Below the pieces are notes generated by a model that was given only the letters and a program-made list of their open reading frames with translations, was not told where the DNA came from and made no database searches. From Selaginella moellendorffii (taxonomy: Eukaryota > Streptophyta > Lycopodiopsida > Selaginellales > Selaginellaceae), in the NCBI RefSeq assembly GCF_000143415.4, contig NW_003314263.1:1700749-1764748 (forward strand): a stretch of 64,000 nt of DNA, given 5' to 3'. How positions within the stretch are numbered: the first letter of the stretch is position 1; every line of letters starts with the position of its first letter. Both the position numbers and the translations under genes were made by a program. Positions 1 through 9,760 of the stretch are shown one piece after another.

Positions 1-336
1 TTACATCAACCCACTTAGTCACATAGTCAATACAAACTACCATGTACTTGCAACGAGTATGCTTATTTGTTAGAAAAGGCTTGACAAAACCAATTCCCCA
101 TTTCTTGGATGGCAAACACTAGCAAAGGTGGTTGCAACTGCATCATATCTCTTCTTGATAGTTTCCCAATCCTTTGACATGGATCACAACCTTTCAAATA
201 CTTTGAAATATCTTAGTGCATAGTCAGCCACCAATATCCTATCCTCTTTACCAACTCAATCATAGCTTCCTCACTAAATTGTCCCCCAAAAGGTGAGTCA
301 TGACATGTAGAAATAACTTGAGGTACCTCATGAGCT
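1..336 (-). mobile_element. Degenerate Ty3/gypsy integrase fragment, cut by the window edge
   Basis: Read on the minus strand, this stretch gives an integrase zinc-binding module: a CHDSPFGGQF stretch, then YWWLTMH, then a CDPCQR pair. The start of the catalytic core follows (MVVCIDYVTKWVDV), close to the usual gypsy core motif with its first catalytic Asp. An in-frame stop after WLTMH shows decay. It abuts the PPR relic at about 335-340, so a retroelement fragment has replaced that end of the PPR gene. Its sequence differs from the A1/A2 gypsy elements further along. Confidence 0.75.
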
Positions 337-1650
337 AGCACACGCAGCCAGTGTGATCTGCCGCTGCATGAATTTGGCGGCAGTGGGAGAGGCTCGAGAG
401 GCCTAAGCACGCATCAAGAGCTGCGAGGAATGTCGCATGGTCGGGTGTTGTGTCAATCTGCCAGAAAAGCGAGAGTGATTCTTCACAGTGACCAAGCTGG
501 GCATAGGCCACGATGATCGAGCTCCACACTGCTCCATCTGATTGAAGACACGCCTCCCACTGGCGAGGTGGCCTTGCTGGAGAAAACCGGCGATGAGCAC
601 GTTGCATGCCGTGACCATGATCTCCGGCGAGATCTCGAGCAAGAACAATGCTTGATCGAAGTGTCTTTGCCGGGCTTGAGCTCTAGCGACGATGCCCACA
701 AGGAAAGATCTCTCCTGGGCATTGTCTTGAAGAGAAGTATCACTTCGTCGAGGCATCCATTGTGAGCATACGTTTCCAGAGCTCTCTCCGCTGCTTCTTC
801 TGCTCGAAGATGAGCTCGGCCCTCTCCACCGCACCGGATCTCCCAAACATCTTGATCAAGGAGCTCGTGATCGCTACGCAAGGATCCGCAGGCTTGGCTC
901 AAGTGGAAGATCCTCTCACGGCACCAAGGCTGCCACAGGCGTCAATGGCAATGATGTACGTAAGCTTGTTCTTGGGAACTTCCATTGAATCGAAAAGGTC
1001 CAGAGCTTCTTGCAGATGCCCAAGCTGGGCAAGTGCTGTGATCATCGCATTCCAGAGCGGCGTCTTTGTGGCTTTTTTGATGAAAGATCTCAAGCAACCA
1101 TGAGCAGTGATGTTTATCGTGAGCTGTCAGACTTTCATACAAATTAATCGATTTCACAAAATGACCCTTTTTGGCAATGTTGAGAGTTGCACGTTCCTGG
1201 AATCAAAGAGATCCTTTGCCTCCTGGAGCTGTTCTTGGCGAGATGTGGCATCAGTTATCGTCGTCCAAGAGATCACATCAGCGCAAGGCATTCGGTCGAA
1301 GAGCTCTTGTGCTTTGCAAGGATCCCCTGATCGGGCATACGCGGACAGCATCGCATTCCAGCAAATTGCATTCCTGCCAATGATCCGTTTAAAGCACTGC
1401 TCCGCGCTCTCGGCCTTGCCAATCTCCATAAACCACAACAATCACTGTCCCCAAGCGATTTGGGTGTGAATTCCAAGCCAGATCTCTATCCAGTTCCTTG
1501 GCAATAGCATCAAGCTGATGGAATCCGGCGCCACGCCCTCAAGATCCAAGCCCCGGAAAAATCCCAGCGCCTCTCTGCAATGCCCATTCTGGGCATTCGC
1601 CGCGATGATCGTGTTCCAGGACACAAGATCTCTCTCTGGCATGGAATTGA
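335..1650 (-). pseudogene. PPR protein pseudogene, fragmented
   Basis: Successive minus-strand frames carry PPR repeats: MPERDLVSWNTIIAANAQNG near 1640, then WNAMLSAYARSGDP, WNAMITALAQLGHLQEALDL near 1000, and NVLIAGFLQQGHLASGRRVF near 700. The repeats sit in at least four frames with stops between them, so no intact product can be made. The relic ends at about 337 in a second piece, CRQIHAAADHTG, where it meets a gypsy integrase scrap. PPR proteins bind organellar RNA, often for editing. This copy is inferred to be dead, a decayed relative of intact genes such as the one at 14.3-16.2 kb. Confidence 0.8.
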
Positions 1651-2944
1651 GGATTGTCCAGGACTAAGTGATGTAGTTGAAAGCTGCAAGAGAGAAGTCA
1701 ATATGCTGAGTTCTTATGTTAGTATTTTTTTTTACATCAAATGGAAAACATGCCATAATCCACACTTGTTAATCCACACTTGTCCTGTTTGTTCTTAACA
1801 TTTTATTTCCAGCTTTTTATCTAATAATTATGGGAACTGGTTCTGGATAGACCATTTCTCAATATGCATCCTTAGAAAAAAACATAACTACTTCCAGATC
1901 TAAGGAAGTTTTCAATTGCCATTAAAAAGTGATTCAATAGAAGAAACTTAAGGACTGTATAAAAGGGATAAAGAACATATAAATTAGGCTAAGTTTTTTT
2001 TTTCTTTTCTTTACATTGGGAGGAATAGAAAGAACAATCTCTTACAAAACCACAATCTCTTTCATTATAGAATGTAAGGAGCTGATTCATAGCAGTGCGC
2101 GTCATGGTGTCGCATATCAATAATCTGTCCAGCAGCTCGATCATCAGCTCCTTTCGCATCACTTTGCTGGGTCTTTTTTGATATTTAAGGTGAAAATTAT
2201 GAAATCATAAACAATTTTCTTTTCCTAATATAATTGTTTTCTGCAAATTTTCAGTTGAAGACATGGTGCATTATCTATAGTAAGAGGTTTTAAAAAAAGT
2301 GTGGAGAATTATCAATTGAGTGAAATATGGTAATGAATATATGATGAATCATTATATATTTAAACATGTGCAAATTTTTTTTTTTTTTGAGTTGCATATA
2401 AAAATATTATGCATACAAACACTTTACAAGCAATTGAAACATAATCACTTTTTGATTACTATATAAGCAATTAAAACATGATTGTGTGTATAATATTTTT
2501 GTCATATGATATGCTATATATGCATAGGGTATGTCATATATGCATGGGGTATAACATCTTAAACTACCAATTATTTTTTTTGTTTTATTTTTGTGTTATT
2601 AAGTGCAGATTTATGATCCCTTGATTGTGATCATCTCTCTCTTTCTTTGTGTGCATTTCATTGTTTTTCATTCTACGTGACTATACTTCATTTCTCATAA
2701 CTTGAAGGCACATTTTGATCACAATGCACACTAATGTAAATATAGTGTTTTGATCCGTTTTGCAAGTGCTTCTCATTTAGCACAGTTTATTTATAATATG
2801 ATACTTTTATCTAAAGATTCACTTGCTAGTTAAAAAAGCACTCCATTTAACACTTTAAAAATAAAAAATAAAGCTTTACATTCACTTTTGTGCTTCAATT
2901 AATTGTGCTCACCTCTACACCAATCATTTGCTACCATTTGCTAC
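1651..2944. other. AT-rich intergenic DNA
   Basis: Mostly A/T with poly-T runs. No frame longer than about 70 codons looks like protein. A small GC-richer island near 2090-2170 could be an old coding scrap but is not recognisable. Confidence 0.6.
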
Positions 2945-3223
2945 CAACTTAATAGTGACACTTTATTTTTTGATCCAATGGAATGGATGATGTTGCCACA
3001 AACAGCAGAAGAGGATGTGACAAACTCTGCAAAATACTGATATCCTCATTGTAGTGCTTTTTGAACTCCGACTTCCAAGAGTAGAGGGAACCTACGCACC
3101 AAAAATACTACTCTGATTTGGAGCTCAATGATCACAATACTTGTCCAGCTTGGGCATTTGCAGGAAACTCTCGGAAGTCATCCATTCCATTGGATCAAAA
3201 AATAAAGTGTCACTATTAAGTTG
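2945..3223. repeat. 46-bp perfect inverted repeat around a 187-bp core
   Basis: The arm at 2945-2990 is the exact reverse complement of 3178-3223. The core holds no ORF, though it contains a PPR-like minus-strand scrap around NAQAGQ near 3145-3160. It may be a foldback element or the product of a local inversion. Confidence 0.85.
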
Positions 3224-3797
3224 TCGTGTAGACAATGGCAAGGTTCTTGTGCTCTGCCATTTTAAGCTCTTCAGTAAGCTCTACTAGCTTGGAGAAAAGA
3301 ACAGTCACTTATTTGGACTCTTTGAAATAAGAGGTGAGATTGTAGTTCTAATAAGCTGAGCACCAGGAAGCATTTCTGCATAATTTCCCTTTATAAGGTC
3401 TGCAAACATCTACAACAATATTATCTACTGAGGGAAACTAGCAATGCTAGTAACTTACAACCTCAGTAAACATGGTTCATGGCAGGTGGTACCACTTTGC
3501 TTCTGTGCATTGGAATCTTAAATATTGTGAAGTTTAATTTAGACTTACCATTTGGGTTAAACTTCTCTAGTTCCTATTGATTTTCTTTTATATTTATTTA
3601 TCATTCATCAAGTGTAAAGTTTCTTTCATTATAGCAAGTAATTTGTGATGGTAGTTTTGGGGGAGGGGGGGTACACCTCCCAAAAGGAAAGGTGTACCAA
3701 AGATGGGCGGCATAGCAAAAAAATGTGCAAAGTGTGTATATGTATATATAAAATATATAAATATATGCTTAAATTGATAATATTTTAAATACAATTT
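3224..3797. other. Intergenic DNA, nothing recognised
   Basis: AT-rich, with a short G run near 3659-3670. I see no gene or repeat that I can support. Confidence 0.5.
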
Positions 3798-4096
3798 TTT
3801 TGGTTTGCTTAAGCAAACCTATAGGGGGACTGGGATGGTAGTGAATATACGTAGAATATGCTTGGATATTCTAGGATATTCTACCATCTAACGGTTGGTA
3901 TTCATTTAGATTAATCTGGTATTTATAATTTATAAACATGTTTATAATTTATAAACTTTCCTAAACCCTTTCTAGTATATTCTTTTTTATTCTATCATCT
4001 AATGGTTGATATGCAATAAGATTAATCTTGTGTTTATAAATTACAAACATGCTTATAATTATAAACTTTATTTGATCAATTAGATTAATAAGTAAT
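3798..4096 (+). mobile_element. MITE-like repeat, copy 1 (runs into the assembly gap)
   Basis: It starts at GGTTTGCTTAAG near 3804 and continues as AT-rich sequence with CTACCATCTAACGGTTGGTA. It is nearly collinear with 19541-19844 and, in reverse, with 31363-31505. The other two copies end with the near inverse of the start (CTTAAGCAAACC or a variant), so terminal inverted repeats are likely. There is no coding capacity. The N run removes its right end. Confidence 0.7.
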
Positions 4097-4196
4097 NNNN
4101 NNNNNNNNNNNNNNNNNNNNNNNNNNNNNNNNNNNNNNNNNNNNNNNNNNNNNNNNNNNNNNNNNNNNNNNNNNNNNNNNNNNNNNNNNNNNNNNN
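4097..4196. other. Assembly gap, 100 N
   Basis: Exactly 100 unknown bases, probably a placeholder of unknown true size. It lies where the MITE-like copy should end, which suggests the repeat caused the break. Confidence 0.99.
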
Positions 4197-4727
4197 AGCT
4201 TGGCTGTGGATTCCTGTGATCTTACGAGATGAGCTTCGAGCAGGGTGGTAATCACGATAATGATCGAGACGCAACTACGATGCATTATGCGCTAGACAAT
4301 TGAGAAACAAGGCGGCAATGAATATAAGCATGGAATTGGAAGACATGAGAAGAAAGCGCAAGGTGTGTTGGGACGATCTTATGAATCGAGCTAAAGCTCA
4401 AGTTTAAACAATTATTCATAAAATAAGATATTCTTAGAACCTTTCACGTGTGGAGCACATGGGACTATAACAGCTTCCAAGTTTTTTTTTCTTACGATTT
4501 ACTTAAATGAGGCGCTGAGACCTTGTTCAAAGGGGACTGTAACGTCTCCAGTTCTACTACTGTCTCCCAATGGACGATCCAGCGGGAGTGGCATGGCAAG
4601 CTATGCTAAAAGGGAACTTACAAACTCAGTTGAAAAACGTAAATGTCTAGCGAAAAAATTGTAAAGAGTATCAGCAATTATAAGCTTTTGATTCCAGATG
4701 TTGCATACACTTTTCATCAAACGCAGA
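4197..4727. other. Intergenic DNA between the gap and the cysteine-rich gene
   Basis: No credible ORF. It probably includes the 3' untranslated end of the minus-strand gene that stops at 4728. Confidence 0.4.
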
Positions 4728-5331
4728 TCACTTCATCAGGTCCACGGTTTTGGGGCACATTCCAGTGCAGCTCCCAAAGCCGTTCTTTTTGCAGCAGTAG
4801 TGTTCCTTGGACGAGTCGCAGAGCTGCTGGCAGCTGCCAAATCCATTCTTGAGGCAGCAGAAATAATTAACGTTTTCCTCGCAGAACTGTTGGCATCCGA
4901 ATCCATTCTTCAGGCAGCAGTAGTATTTGATGTTGGAGTCGCACTCCTGAACACATCCAAAGCCGTTCCTCAGGCAGCAGTATGTATCTTGGAGGCCTGC
5001 AAGCATCAAAAGCGGAAAAGCAGTGGCATAATCAATGTCACAAGGACAGCTCATGATCACAACAAGGAAGATCATAACGTGATTTAAGTTACCGTGTTTC
5101 GGGGTGTTCTGGATGATAACATTGAGATCAGCAGCCTGGTTACCTTCACGAGGCCCATCGATGACGTAAGTCACATCGCTCTCCCTGCCAGTCACTAGAG
5201 CCATTCTACAGGTTAGAGAAACAATTTGCAAGAATGCGGAAGTGTTTGCACGTACGCTGAGTGTTGCGAGATGCATCCACTACGAAGAGCAGCAGGCCAA
5301 AGAGGAGGGCGGAAAGAAGAACTTTGGCCAT
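4728..5331 (-). CDS. Secreted cysteine-rich repeat protein, paralog 1
   Basis: I do not recognise a named family. The model has three exons, 5331-5256, 5194-5093 and 4996-4728, with GT-AG introns of 61 and 96 nt, giving about 148 residues in frame throughout. The start (ATG at 5331) opens a hydrophobic signal peptide ending near VVDASRNTQ. Exon 3 encodes four tandem units of the type YCC-KNGFG-C-x(2-3)-C, for example YCCLKNGFGCQQFC, each with four to five cysteines in fixed spacing. This suggests a disulfide-rich extracellular product, and defence or adhesion roles are only guesses. A paralog in the same orientation lies at 8778-9362, on the other side of SPB1, and shares the promoter block. 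The exon 2 acceptor at 5195 was chosen because the nearer one breaks the frame. Confidence 0.75.
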
Positions 5332-5380
5332 TCTCCTTGAACTGAAATCAGAAATATTATGCTTGACAATACAAGGTTTT

Positions 5381-5393
5381 GCATCTGTTTATA
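5381..5393 (-). promoter_or_regulatory. TATA box region of cysteine-rich paralog 1
   Basis: On the minus strand it reads TATAAACAGATGC, about 55 bases before the start codon. The identical block precedes paralog 2 at 9397-9409, although neighbouring sequence has diverged. This supports a retained core promoter. Confidence 0.6.
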
Positions 5394-5587
5394 AAGGAGG
5401 AATGCCTGCATGCATCGCGTGGGCGTCCCCATCCCCACGCGATGCATGCTTAAGATAAATAACTAGCATATCACCCAAGAAGGGAAGACTTTATGAATGT
5501 GATTTGCTTGTATCCAATGTCGACTGACTCATTTTAAAAGCGCTCGAATATCCACCAGAATATTTCTTGTAAACCTAAAGTGGGGTT

Positions 5588-5595
5588 TTAGGGTT
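5588..5595 (+). promoter_or_regulatory. Telo-box-like motif ahead of SPB1
   Basis: TTAGGGTT, the reverse of the plant telo-box core AACCCTAA, lies 20 bases before the SPB1 start. Telo-boxes are common near plant ribosome-biogenesis genes. A role here is inferred. Confidence 0.4.
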
Positions 5596-5614
5596 CCTCG
5601 AAGGTCTTGCAGGG

Positions 5615-8600
5615 ATGGGGAAGGCGAAGAAGGGGAAGCACCGCTTGGATCGCTTCTACTACCTCGCCAAGGAGCAGGGCTACCGCTCCCGTGCCGCATT
5701 CAAGCTCGTGCAGCTCGATCGCAAGTATGGCTTCCTCAGCTCGGCGCACTCGGTGCTGGATTTGTGCGCGGCGCCCGGGGGATGGATGCAGGTGGCCGTG
5801 GAGAAGATGCCCGTGAGGTCTGTGGTAATCGGCGTGGATCTGGTGCCGATTCGTCCCGTGAGAGGGGCGCTGTCGCTCCAGGGCGATATCACCACTCCAA
5901 AATGCGCGTCGGATATTGGGAAGATTCTCGACCAGAACGGGTTGAGGATGGTCGATGTTGTGCTCCACGATGGCTCCCCCAATGTGGGAGGTGCCTGGGC
6001 CAAAGAAGCCATGACGCAGTCGTCTCTTGTCCTGGATTCTTTGAAGTTGGCTACCAAGTTTCTGGCTCCCAAAGGAACGTTTGTCACCAAGGTACGAAGA
6101 ATTCTTCTTCTTCCTCCATTTTTGAATTTTTCCTTCTTCTCTGATTCCCAAAATTGGTTTTTCTTGCAGGTTTTTCGATCCCAAGATTATAACGCGCTGA
6201 AGTATGCATTTGAACAGGTATGTTTGTCATGGTTTTTTGAGTGATATTTCATTGCCTCTTGTATCGTTTGGTAGCTGTTTGCCAAGGTGGAAGTCACGAA
6301 ACCCATAGCAAGTCGTTCGACATCAGCTGAAATATACGTGGTTGGTCTCAAGTATCTGGCACCCGTGAAAATCGATCCGCGTAACTTGGACCCTCGCTTT
6401 TTATTTGAAGAGATTCCTCAGCCCCCAAAGGTGGGTTTTGTTATTGTAAACAAGGTGCTTGCGCTAAAGCCGAGTAAATTGTGTAGGTGATCGACGTTCT
6501 TCGTAGTAGTAAACAGAAACGTCACCGCGAGGGGTGGGTTCTCACGTCAAATAGACTCTTGGTTTTATGTTTTTTATTTTCTGCAGATACGATGACGCAA
6601 ACACTACTTTTCGTAAAGACTGCACGGCAGCAGACTTCGTCTGGTCCGAAAAACCTCTAGAGCTTCTTGGTAGCATCACGTCTATTTCGTTTGAGGATCC
6701 GAAAAGTTCGCCAATCAAAGACCACGCTGAAACAACTGACGAGGTACGTTCATATCTAATCCTCGTTTGCTTGTTTTGATTTGGAGGACTTTTTTTCTTG
6801 TAGATAAAAGCATTATGCGAAGACCTTAGAGTTCTGGGGAAGAAAGAATTCAAGCAACTTTTGAAGTAGGTTCTACTTCTCGTGGCTGTTGTCTTTCATG
6901 CTCATTTGGTTCTCTCAGGTGGTGCCTGCATGTACGAAAAGCTCTTTCGAAAACGTCAGCTTCGGAGGAAACAGAGGGTGATAAGGCTGCTGAAAAGGAT
7001 GACGACGAAAAAGAAGATGAAGACGAGGATATGCTAAAGAAAATGGAGGAGCTCAAGTCTCTAATGGATTCGAAAAGCAAGCAGGCGAAGAAGAAGGCTG
7101 CCAAGCGTAAACAGAAGGTACATATTGTTTGTCTATCTTTTGTTGTTGTGTATGTTGATGGGCCACAACACTGCAGCTAAACGCACGAAATAGAACAGGG
7201 ATGCAAGTCGATGTCTTGGGAGACACTTATGGCGAGCGGGATCTGTTCTCTTTGGGCTCAATCAAGGTTTGTTTGTCCGCTTTCTCGTCTGTGCCTAGGA
7301 GCTCATGTTGGACACTTTTCCAGGCGAAGAAAAGCTTGGATCGGGTGGAAGATGCGGATGACGACATGTTGGACAGCGATGACAATGTGAAGGATGAAAC
7401 GAGTAAGCAGGACATGGAGCGGAAGGATGACGAAGACAATGATGTGGATTCTGACGTCGAGCGCGAAAGGTAAGAACTACGCCTTGAAGTGTTAACGTAA
7501 TCTCTCGCAGATACAACGACGAGCTGGAATCTTTCCTCGATCGTGCATACGAACGCTACCGGAGCAAGACTGAAAGCAACACTGCACGGCGGAAACGCGC
7601 AAGAATGGCTAACGCAGGAGACGAAAAGCTGTGGGAGGTAAGCCAAATGAAAGTGCTAGAACTTGCAAGCAGCTGACAATATCCTTAGGAGGACGTGGAA
7701 GAGAATGCTTCTGAGGAAGAAGAAAACGAAGTAGAAGAAGAGGAGGAGGAGGAGGCCAATCCTCTGGTCGTGTCGCTTCCCAAGGCCAAGCTCTCGAAGG
7801 AACAGATTGCACAGCAATGGTTCAGTCAAGACATCTTCGCCGGTTTAGATCAAACCCCGGAGACGGATACCAACAAGGACAAGACTGCCAAGGACGCTCC
7901 TCCGAGCGATGTCACGGTTGCGCCAGGAAAGCTCAAGAGAGCACGGGAAGACTTTGAGGTTGTAGCAGCCGAGCCGAGTGGTTCGTCCGACTCTTCCTCG
8001 GACGAAGAGGAGGACTACGACAGCGACGCCAAGGCAGAGATCCTCACTTACGCCAAGAAGATGCTGCGGAAGAAGGACAGAGACAGGATCATCGACGACG
8101 CCTACAACAAGTACATGTTCGACGACGAGGGGCTCCCGGAATGGTTCGCGGACGACGAGAAGCGGCACTGCAAGATTCAGAAGCCATTCACCAAGGAAGA
8201 GGTCCAGGCGATGAGGGCGCAGTTTAGAGCGATAGACGCCAGGCCCGTGAAGAAGGTTGCTGAGGCCAAGGCTCGCAAGAAGCGGAGGGTGATGAAGAAA
8301 ATGGAGCAAGCACGAAGCAGAGCGGCGGCGATTGCCGATCAGCCGGACATCTCGAACAAGTCCAAGAACAGGATGATGGACAAGGTTTACAAGAAAGCGG
8401 CGGCGACGACCAATAAGCGTCCCAAGCGGGAGCTCGTTGTGGCGAAGAAGGGCGTGAGGGTCAAGGGTGGCAAAGGGAAGCTTGTGGTGGATCGTCGCAT
8501 GAAGAAGGACTCACGATCCCGAGGAAGTGGCAAGCCTGGCAAAGGCGGTGGAAAAGGTGGTAAGACGGGTGGCAAAGGTGCGAGCAAAGGCAAACGTGGC

Positions 8601-8672
8601 AAGCCTGCGAACAGAGGCAAAGGTGGCAAGCCTGCGAGCAAAGGCAATGGTGGCGCCAAGCCCAGAAGATGA
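5615..8672 (+). CDS. SPB1: SPB1/FtsJ-type pre-rRNA 2'-O-methyltransferase
   Basis: In yeast, Spb1 methylates a ribose in the 25S rRNA A-loop and is needed for nucleolar 60S maturation. Eleven exons join cleanly: 5615-6091, 6170-6217, 6275-6430, 6487-6533, 6587-6743, 6804-6865, 6919-7117, 7177-7266, 7324-7469, 7511-7637 and 7689-8672, giving about 830 residues, the usual length. The FtsJ domain (about 1-200) has the SAM loop DLCAAPGGW (about 49-57) and the K-D-K-E tetrad K30, D119, K159 and E194. A central acidic and lysine-rich region follows (DUF3381-like), then a Spb1 C-terminal domain with QQWFSQDIF and LPEWFADDE, and a tail of GKGGK-type basic repeats. All introns are 41-78 nt with GT-AG ends. 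A telo-box-like motif lies in the leader. It appears intact. Confidence 0.95.
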
Positions 8673-8777
8673 TTATATTGTTTTACACTGATGGCAAATG
8701 GTGTTTTGTTAAAGTGAAAGGTTGTCACAGAAGCAATTTATTCTTTGAATGCATTCACACATGTTCATCAAGCAAAA

Positions 8778-9362
8778 TCACATCAGATTCACCGTTTTGG
8801 GGCACAGTCCAACGCAGGAACCAGAAACGTTCGTCTTGCAGCAGTAGTGTTTCTTGGACAAGTCGCACAGCTGCAAACAGCTGCGAAATGCATTCTTGAG
8901 GCAGCAGAAGTAATTGACTTTGGGGTCGCAGAGTTGCAGGCAGCTGCCGACTCCATTCTTGAGGCAGCAGTAGTCCGACTCGCACTCCTGAAGACATGAT
9001 CCGAAACCATCCTTCAGGCAGCAGTATGTATCTTGGAGGCCTACAGCATTAACGAACGGAGAAACCGTGGCGCATAATCAAAAGCTCCTGATCATACCGT
9101 GCTTCCAGGGAGCTGCTGGGTGACAACGTTGTTGAGACCAGGGCCAGCCTCGCTGCCTTCACGACGTCCCTCGACAATGACATTGTAATTCTCACTGGTG
9201 CTCTCCTTGTCAACCGCTACACATGGATTCCACAGATTAGGGAGCAAGAATCTTGAAATTGCAATGCAGAAGTTCGCACGTACGCTGAGTGTTGCGAGAT
9301 GCATCGGCTGCCAAGAGCAGCAGGCCGAAGAGGAGGGAGGAAAGAACAAGCAATTTCGCCAT
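8778..9362 (-). CDS. Secreted cysteine-rich repeat protein, paralog 2 (frame problem)
   Basis: This is a paralog of 4728-5331. Exon 1 (9362-9284) gives the signal peptide MAKLLVLSSLLFGLLLLAAD. Exon 2 (9216-9098) has the matching VIVEGRREG segment, and exon 3 (9040-8778) has four Cys units beginning DTYCCLKDGFGSCLQEC. One unit has lost the glycine-rich core (TNVSGSC). The obvious exon 2 donor leaves phase 0, but exon 3 must be read from phase 1. The same junction in paralog 1 is 2 nt shorter and in phase, so a small indel near 9100-9110 has broken this copy, or it uses a different donor such as a GTGAAG site inside exon 2. Promoter block and orientation match paralog 1. Function is unknown. 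Confidence 0.6.
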
Positions 9363-9396
9363 TGAACTGAAACTTTAGAGCTACAATTTCAAGCTT

Positions 9397-9409
9397 GCAT
9401 CTGTTTATA
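9397..9409 (-). promoter_or_regulatory. TATA box region of cysteine-rich paralog 2
   Basis: The same 13 bases as at 5381-5393, about 40 bases before the start codon of paralog 2. Confidence 0.55.
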
Positions 9410-9760
9410 TGCGCTGCTGCTGGGCAACGCCTGCATGCATCTCGTAATTAGCTACTATTTAGAAATGAAGGGAATGTCACTACTAGGATGATGGAAATCT
9501 ACGCTGAATGAAACTTGTTAGTATGGCCTTATCCATCCATTGCAGTGACAATTTGCAGGACCAGAGTTAAAGTATCCTGGAGAGCAACAACCTGATATTG
9601 AATGGAAAAGCCTGCACAGAGAAGTACGGGAAAACTGGCATCCCTATTGGCCCGCTAACAGAGAGAGATATTTTGATTACTTAGAGGTTTAAATTAATTA
9701 CACAGTAAAGTAGTCCCTTGAATATTCTAGCTCCACTTTTTGACGACCTTAGGGATAAAA

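Noticed and set aside
4080-4285. ORFs spanning the N run
   Set aside because: Open only because unknown bases cannot contain stops.
5588-6184. Long antisense ORF opposite SPB1 exon 1
   Set aside because: Shadow of a GC-rich conserved exon; no start context or family.
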